A stretch of DNA of 34,857 bases from a virus, in the IMG/VR virus record IMGVR_UViG_3300025120_000234, positions 1 to 34,857 of that record; one strand, given 5' to 3'. Shown one piece after another: positions 31,306-34,857 of this stretch (positions are counted from its first letter, which is position 1; each line of letters opens with the position of its first letter). Made by a program: the position numbers and the translations under genes. Below the pieces are notes generated by a model. The model searched no databases. It was not told where the DNA came from and saw only the letters and a program-made list of their open reading frames with translations.

Positions 31306-32671
31306 AATGAGTAGTGTTCAGGATACAGGGTTCAGATTGGTGGATCGTTTTCATGTTGGCAAGCTTACGATCAATAGCTTTCATTACGTATTCCTCAATG
31401 GAATCGTGGGATAACAGGACACGTTGGAGAGCATCACTCTTCGCCCCGTTTCGGTGGATGCGCCCGATTACTTGAGCGAATTCTTTGGCGTTAAAACTGG
31501 GAGAGATCAAGGAGAGGCGGGGTCGATTGCCGTGAGTGTCGTGGAGAGAGATGCCTGTCCCCCCAGTGGCGGCGTTAATCACTAGGATATTTATCTCATC
31601 TCGTTGGAATGCATCGATCAATTCATTACGCCTAGTTGGTGGGGTCGAGCCGTCAATATAATCACACCCAATCAGGGCAGATAGATCCCGAAGCGACTCA
31701 CTGAAATTCAGAAAGACTACCACGTTATGTCCTTCCTCGACGGCATCCATTGCCATCGTCGATATGTCTTTGATCTTGAGCAACTCACACTCCTGCCTAG
31801 CTCGAAGGATCTTCACGATCATCGGATCGTCATCTTCTTCTTGGGCATTCATCAATCGTTCGGAGATCTTCCCGTCTTCGATGTAAGACTTCACATCCTC
31901 GGCAGACATATTCAACTCCTTGTATGCCTTGTTGATCTTGTTGTTCGCCGTGAATTCGATGGGGTCTACGAGGACTCGGTTGTCTTTAAAGGAGTCAGGG
32001 AAATCATCAACGGTAAGACCGTGGGTCGATGTCCCATACATTGCATTCCTCAACCAGTTCAATGCGAACCTCGGGTCTCTCATTTCATACCCACCCCAAT
32101 GTCCCTTACCACACTTCAGCATTGTCATCCATTTGAAATAGCTGGGCAGGTTCCCCCTCGAAACATCGTTCGAGTGGAGCTTCAACATATAACCCAAGGG
32201 TCTCATCTCCAATGGAGAATCACACGGGGTTCCACTCATACCATGCACTCGGACTCCCTGTTTCACCAAAGCAATCAGGAGGTTGGCGTTCATAGTCCAC
32301 GGTCCTTTGAGTTTATGAATCTCATCGACAAGCATGAGTGTCTTGGGTGGGAGCTTCCAGTTGTATGTCTTCTTCCCTATCTTACTAACCCATTCACTCT
32401 TACCCGTCCTCAACTTCTCGACATTGAGGATGAACAGTGGATCAATACCCACTTCCTCAAGCTCTGACTTCCATGTTGGGAACACTGCCTTGGGACATAG
32501 CACTGCAACGTGATCAATCTCGCCCTGCTCAAGTAGAGATAGGGCGACTTGAGAGCCAACCACAGTCTTACCAGTTCCCATCTGCGAGGAATCAAGCGTG
32601 TTCCTACCGTCTTTAATAACAGACAAGAAGAAGTCAGCGGCTTTTCGCTGGGGTTCAAACAGAGTCTTCAT
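31298..32671 (-). CDS. Superfamily 2 DNA helicase (SNF2/DEAD-like)
   Basis: A 457-residue ATPase with helicase motifs in order: a Q-like region FEPQRKAADFF, motif I MGTGKT (31-36), Ia VLCPKAVFPTW, motif II DEIH (116-119), motif III MSGTP (145-149), motif IV-type VVVFLNFSESL, motif V AATGGTGISLHD, and motif VI QVIGRIHRNGA. The TGISL and GRIHR forms are typical of SNF2-like phage helicases. The likely role is remodelling or unwinding DNA during replication, recombination or repair, or displacing host proteins. It is one of the few genes here with a good Shine-Dalgarno sequence: AGGAAG four bases before the ATG (complement of 32676-32681). Confidence 0.88.
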   Translation of the reverse strand: MKTLFEPQRKAADFFLSVIKDGRNTLDSSQMGTGKTVVGSQVALSLLEQGEIDHVAVLCPKAVFPTWKSELEEVGIDPLFILNVEKLRTGKSEWVSKIGKKTYNWKLPPKTLMLVDEIHKLKGPWTMNANLLIALVKQGVRVHGMSGTPCDSPLEMRPLGYMLKLHSNDVSRGNLPSYFKWMTMLKCGKGHWGGYEMRDPRFALNWLRNAMYGTSTHGLTVDDFPDSFKDNRVLVDPIEFTANNKINKAYKELNMSAEDVKSYIEDGKISERLMNAQEEDDDPMIVKILRARQECELLKIKDISTMAMDAVEEGHNVVVFLNFSESLRDLSALIGCDYIDGSTPPTRRNELIDAFQRDEINILVINAATGGTGISLHDTHGNRPRLSLISPSFNAKEFAQVIGRIHRNGAKSDALQRVLLSHDSIEEYVMKAIDRKLANMKTIHQSEPCILNTTHYE

Positions 32672-32861
32672 GTCTCTTCCTGATCCAAGTTACTCCACAC
32701 CATTCCATCCATGCTCCTGTCCCCTTGTTGAGGCACAAAGTATATGGATCATCTTTGATTGGCTGGGATATGCTTTGCCTCACCTGATCGTTGAAGATCA
32801 TGCGTTGCAGTGGCGTGTGTTCACTCAAGCGTGGCACTTTTCTTTTATTAAGTATATTCAT
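32655..32861 (-). CDS. Small basic protein of unknown function
   Basis: A 68-residue reading frame that fills the gap between two same-strand genes. Three ATGs (32873, 32867, 32861) are possible; I chose 32861, which gives the shortest overlap (14 bases) with the gene before. The protein is basic with aromatic residues (PYTLCLNKGTGAWMEWCGVT, then WIRKRHEDS). Its 3' end overlaps the helicase gene by 17 bases. Support is positional: same strand, no other coding frame, and clean overlaps. No homologue recognised. Confidence 0.5.
   Translation of the reverse strand: MNILNKRKVPRLSEHTPLQRMIFNDQVRQSISQPIKDDPYTLCLNKGTGAWMEWCGVTWIRKRHEDSV
32676..32681 (-). promoter_or_regulatory. Shine-Dalgarno sequence of the SF2 helicase gene
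   Basis: AGGAAG on the minus strand, four bases (AGAC) before the ATG at 32671. It stands out because most genes in this window have no such element, which suggests that the helicase gene is translated efficiently and independently of its upstream neighbour, which it overlaps. Confidence 0.7.
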
Positions 32862-33135
32862 TATCATCTTCATCTTCTGTTCCTAGTTGACTGGCGGCTG
32901 CCAGCGTTTCAATCACCTCAAGGCACTCTTTCAAGGTAGGGTTCCCATCAATGTGGGTCCACTCGCCCCCGCTTTGCTCCCAGATCCCCCACCTGTAGTC
33001 AGATGGGGTAGATCCGAGGGGGATAAGTTCGGTTATGTCAAATGCGCCGAGTCGGTGGATGTCCTCCACTCGGTAGTGCGACCGACACATATCATGGACC
33101 TCATAGAGTCCTTTAGTCAGTCTTCTTACTAGCAT
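32848..33135 (-). CDS. Small protein of unknown function
   Basis: A 95-residue protein starting MLVRRLTKGLYEVHDMCRSH. The centre contains aromatic residues (YRWGIWEQSGGEWTHIDG), then a helix (TLKECLEVIETLAAASQLG), and the end is strongly acidic (TEDEDDNEYT). No cysteine cluster beyond isolated Cys, no membrane segment and no recognised family. It overlaps the previous gene by 23 bases. The region just upstream of its ATG carries two TGAACCCT motifs on the minus strand, also seen at the right end. Confidence 0.65.
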   Translation of the reverse strand: MLVRRLTKGLYEVHDMCRSHYRVEDIHRLGAFDITELIPLGSTPSDYRWGIWEQSGGEWTHIDGNPTLKECLEVIETLAAASQLGTEDEDDNEYT

Positions 33136-33307
33136 CAGGGTTCATGTTTAAGGGTTCAAGATTCACGATGCGCGTGATCTCCCGATTAAGATCGTCACGT
33201 TTATTACTTACGCGAGTGATCTTTTGATTTAAAAGAGCCACCTCATCGTGAAGTAACTGCACTCTAACTTGCTCGGCCTCGGTGAGGTGTTTAATTATAT
33301 CATTCAT
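33113..33307 (-). CDS. Small coiled-coil protein
   Basis: A 64-residue protein with a continuous heptad-like helix (LTEAEQVRVQLLHDEVALLN, then QKITRVSNKRDDLNREITRI), ending in a short polar tail. There are no cysteines and no membrane segment. It probably oligomerises or binds a partner. It overlaps the following gene by 23 bases and is separated by only 3 bases from the gene before it, so it belongs to the same transcript. Confidence 0.6.
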   Translation of the reverse strand: MNDIIKHLTEAEQVRVQLLHDEVALLNQKITRVSNKRDDLNREITRIVNLEPLNMNPDASKKTD

Positions 33308-33310
33308 GGT

Positions 33311-33748
33311 TTATTTGTTTGGATATTGTTGGTGGCACTCGGGGCATTTGTATGACACGAACTTATCAGCGCGGGATACTTCATGGCAAAGTGGGCAATA
33401 CTTTAGTTGCCCAAACCCCATGTCCTCTTCTTCGATGGCGAAGAGGTCATCGACGATTGACTGAAGGACTAGCTTAGTCTCCGCAGGAATGTCCTGCTCT
33501 GATATCTTGGAGCGGATCTCTTTCGCCGACAGGGTTCGCCCCCTTGGGATACGCTTTTCCGTACGCTCGGCGGGTTTCGAGACTCCACCCAAAAGAGATG
33601 CAATCTCAATCGAGTCCTCACCCTTATGTCGCTTCTGTCGAAGCACGAAACGAGGGGGTAGGTTCGGGTGAGGAACCATCGACGCGAGATAATCTTTCTC
33701 GCCTATCTTTATCTCCCGTATGACGGGAACTTCTAGTTTAGTTGCCAT
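33311..33748 (-). CDS. Zinc-ribbon protein
   Basis: A 145-residue protein using the ATG at 33748. A TTG at 33802 in the same frame overlaps the upstream stop (TTGA) behind a GGAAAG stretch and is a real alternative, adding 18 residues. The N-terminal half is beta-like with basic residues (PPRFVLRQKRHKGEDSIEI); the middle is helical (LSAKEIRSKISEQDIPAETK). The C-terminus is a zinc ribbon with two CxxC pairs (YCPLCHEVSR and YKCPECHQQYPNK). Such ribbons bind DNA, RNA or proteins; host-takeover regulator and replication accessory are both possible. No family name assigned. Confidence 0.7.
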   Translation of the reverse strand: MATKLEVPVIREIKIGEKDYLASMVPHPNLPPRFVLRQKRHKGEDSIEIASLLGGVSKPAERTEKRIPRGRTLSAKEIRSKISEQDIPAETKLVLQSIVDDLFAIEEEDMGFGQLKYCPLCHEVSRADKFVSYKCPECHQQYPNK

Positions 33749-33798
33749 AGTATTTAGGTATTTAGTTGAAGCCCAAGGTATCAGGGCTGGGTTGGTTG

Positions 33799-34119
33799 TC
33801 AATTCTTTCCGCTGCGGATGCGTTTGGTTTCCTCATACACTTGGCTCGCATAATCAACGAGGAGTAGGTAATCCCCATCGATCTGGTTCACGGGCCGGAG
33901 ATTAAATCGCTTCATCACTTGATCATCGACGTAACAGGTCTGTTTCCAAGGTGATAGATCAGCGGCTACCGCATCGGCGGCAATCTCTTCGATGATCGTT
34001 AACCTCCGAATGTAATTTGCATACCGACTTAGTTCGTGGTCGAACGATGCCCCAGATTGGAAGAAGAACAGGACGAGTGTCCCCGCGAAAAGCAGGGACA
34101 CTACGATGAGCGTGATCAT
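33799..34119 (-). CDS. Small membrane-anchored protein
   Basis: A 106-residue protein. An N-terminal hydrophobic segment (ITLIVVSLLFAGTLVLFFF, residues 2-20) is a single transmembrane anchor or an uncleaved signal. The remainder is a soluble, probably helical domain (YANYIRRLTIIEEIAADAVA, then YLLLVDYASQVYEETKRIRS) that would be cytoplasmic or periplasmic. It starts with TAATG after the upstream gene. It is part of the minus-strand block of unknown small genes; an early host-takeover or superinfection-exclusion role would fit a small membrane protein there, but nothing in the sequence proves it. Confidence 0.65.
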   Translation of the reverse strand: MITLIVVSLLFAGTLVLFFFQSGASFDHELSRYANYIRRLTIIEEIAADAVAADLSPWKQTCYVDDQVMKRFNLRPVNQIDGDYLLLVDYASQVYEETKRIRSGKN

Positions 34120-34505
34120 TATGATACGTGTTCGAGTTGAGCTTCAAGCGAGTGGATAATTTTCCAAATCCGATTCGTCTCCTTCTCGCACTCCTCCAAC
34201 TCATGTTGAAGGATGGTCTCCTGCTTCTTCAAATATTTGAGGTCAGCATTGAGGTTCTCGATGATGTCATCAATGCGAGCAACGGCTGATTTTGCACTCA
34301 CTTCCTGCACCTCACCACACTTCAAGGCGCGGGCCAACGCTTTGTCTTGAGATGAGATCGCACTACGTATCACATCATCCTTGGCTACCCATCTATCACG
34401 GTGGTATTTGGTGGGGAATGCAAAATACTTGGGCGAGTCACCACAAATAGATGAGATGGTTTCTTCATGCCCGTAGGCGTGACGTTTTCTTCTTTGTTTT
34501 TTCAT
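34119..34505 (-). CDS. Coiled-coil protein with basic N-terminus
   Basis: A 128-residue protein. The N-terminus is highly basic (MKKQRRKRHAYGHEE), followed by an aromatic stretch (YFAFPTKYHRDRW). From about residue 70 to the end it is a long charged helix (RIDDIIENLNADLKYLKKQE, then ILQHELEECEKETNRIWKII). This could bind nucleic acid by its N-terminus and oligomerise by its C-terminus. It overlaps the upstream gene by 4 bases (ATGA) and shares TAATG with the membrane protein gene after it. No homologue recognised. Confidence 0.65.
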   Translation of the reverse strand: MKKQRRKRHAYGHEETISSICGDSPKYFAFPTKYHRDRWVAKDDVIRSAISSQDKALARALKCGEVQEVSAKSAVARIDDIIENLNADLKYLKKQETILQHELEECEKETNRIWKIIHSLEAQLEHVS

Positions 34506-34717
34506 TTGTTTATTTTGTTGGTTGGTAGTTGTTTCCTGATCCGCTTTGCAAAACGGTATTCTTTCTCGGCGACCATGTAGTCGGCGATGTCATTCGCCTT
34601 TCGTGCTTGCTGATCCACCGGAACAGTTCTCATGTGGCGCATACTCAAAGCTTGGGCAGCGAAGTAATCATGGAGGTCTATTCCTTTATGGCTTAATAGT
34701 TTCATTTGTTCTTTCAT
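34502..34717 (-). CDS. Small conserved phage protein (DYFAA type)
   Basis: A 71-residue protein. GIDLHDYFAAQALSMRHM followed by ARKANDIADYMVAEKE resembles the short 'DYFA..A' proteins common in many phages (usually 'LRDYFAAKAM ... AY.YADAML..R'), whose function is unknown. The C-terminus is basic (RFAKRIRKQLPTNK). A second ATG, four codons in, is an alternative start. There is no Shine-Dalgarno sequence; two TTGAACCCTGA motifs lie about 40-75 bases upstream of the ATG on the minus strand. Confidence 0.7.
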   Translation of the reverse strand: MKEQMKLLSHKGIDLHDYFAAQALSMRHMRTVPVDQQARKANDIADYMVAEKEYRFAKRIRKQLPTNKINK

Positions 34718-34756
34718 GTTTTAACTCAGGCTGATTCCTGATTGCTGCACCCTGTA

Positions 34757-34790
34757 TCAGGGTTCAAGGTGCAGGGGTCAGGGTTCAAGG
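34757..34790 (-). repeat. 13-bp direct repeat, right-end intergenic
   Basis: TCAGGGTTCAAGG occurs at 34757-34769 and 34778-34790, a 21-bp spacing (about two helical turns). On the minus strand this is CCTTGAACCCTGA, upstream of the gene starting at 34717. Related GGGTTCA copies sit at 33138 and 33152. Confidence 0.8.
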
Positions 34791-34792
34791 GG

Positions 34793-34857
34793 TCATAGTC
34801 TATCTTCCATCATTCCCCACAAGTTATCCGTGATATGTTGGAGGGTTACGTGCGAGT
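34793..34857 (-). CDS. 3' end of a minus-strand gene entering from the right
   Basis: The minus-strand frame ending in TGA (complement of 34793-34795) is open to the window edge and reads VTLQHITDNLWGMMEDRL at its C-terminus, a plausible amphipathic helix. The other minus frames here are closed by stops within the first 100 bases. It would be the upstream neighbour of the DYFAA-type gene. Too little is visible to name it. Confidence 0.4.
   Translation of the reverse strand, partial: SHVTLQHITDNLWGMMEDRL

Noticed and set aside
31727-32467. 246-residue plus-strand open frame
   Set aside because: It lies wholly antisense to the SF2 helicase, whose motifs are complete; its protein has the His/Cys/Leu-rich look of a shadow frame.
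34830-34842. DnaA-box-like TTATCCGTG near the right edge
   Set aside because: Only six of nine bases match TTATCCACA, it is a single copy, and it lies in a likely coding frame, so there is no support for an origin.

Overview
The window is a segment of a lytic-looking tailed double-stranded DNA phage (Caudoviricetes), most likely aquatic or marine. The evidence is the tail-fibre C-terminus, which resembles cyanophage fibres, the terminase, the compact lysis cassette, the family A DNA polymerase with leucine at the 'position 762' site, and a very large internal virion protein. Portal and major capsid genes are not here, so they must lie outside the window. I saw no integrase, repressor, tRNA, insertion sequence or CRISPR array. 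The host cannot be named. Most start codons lack a Shine-Dalgarno sequence and several candidate promoters sit almost on top of the start codon, which fits a host tolerant of non-SD or leaderless initiation (for example Bacteroidota, Verrucomicrobiota or Cyanobacteria); this is inference.

The genes form four strand blocks. Block 1 (+, 1-8014) has a fibre gene entering from the left, five further genes of the presumed tail region, a tightly overlapping lysis cassette (two small membrane proteins, a small basic protein with a lipoprotein overlapping it in another frame, an amidase endolysin), then a small HExxx protein and a PD-(D/E)xK nuclease-fold protein. Block 2 (-, 15786 down to 7980) is the replication module plus the small terminase: TerS-like HTH protein, two unknown small proteins, RuvC-like resolvase, Cas4/RecB-like nuclease, a conserved unknown protein, a coiled-coil protein, DNA polymerase A, and a primase-SF3 helicase. 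A strong hairpin terminator or attenuator sits just upstream of polA.

Block 3 (+, 15811-30617) has the large terminase, then a promoter matching the sigma70 consensus closely, then two virion-type proteins, a 3345-residue giant protein with a zinc-metallopeptidase motif, and a histone H1-like Lys/Ala-rich protein. Block 4 (-, 34857 down to 30614) is a string of small, mostly unknown genes plus a superfamily 2 helicase and a DUF1599/Nmad1-like protein; it probably represents early or accessory functions and continues off the right edge.

The blocks meet at two convergent junctions (7980-8014 and 30614-30617) with overlapping genes and no visible terminator, and at one divergent junction (15787-15810), only 24 bp, between small and large terminase genes. 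The most distinctive features are the giant metallopeptidase-bearing protein, a 41-residue segment it shares with the gene following the large terminase, the regulatory structure before polA, and the near-leaderless promoter arrangement.
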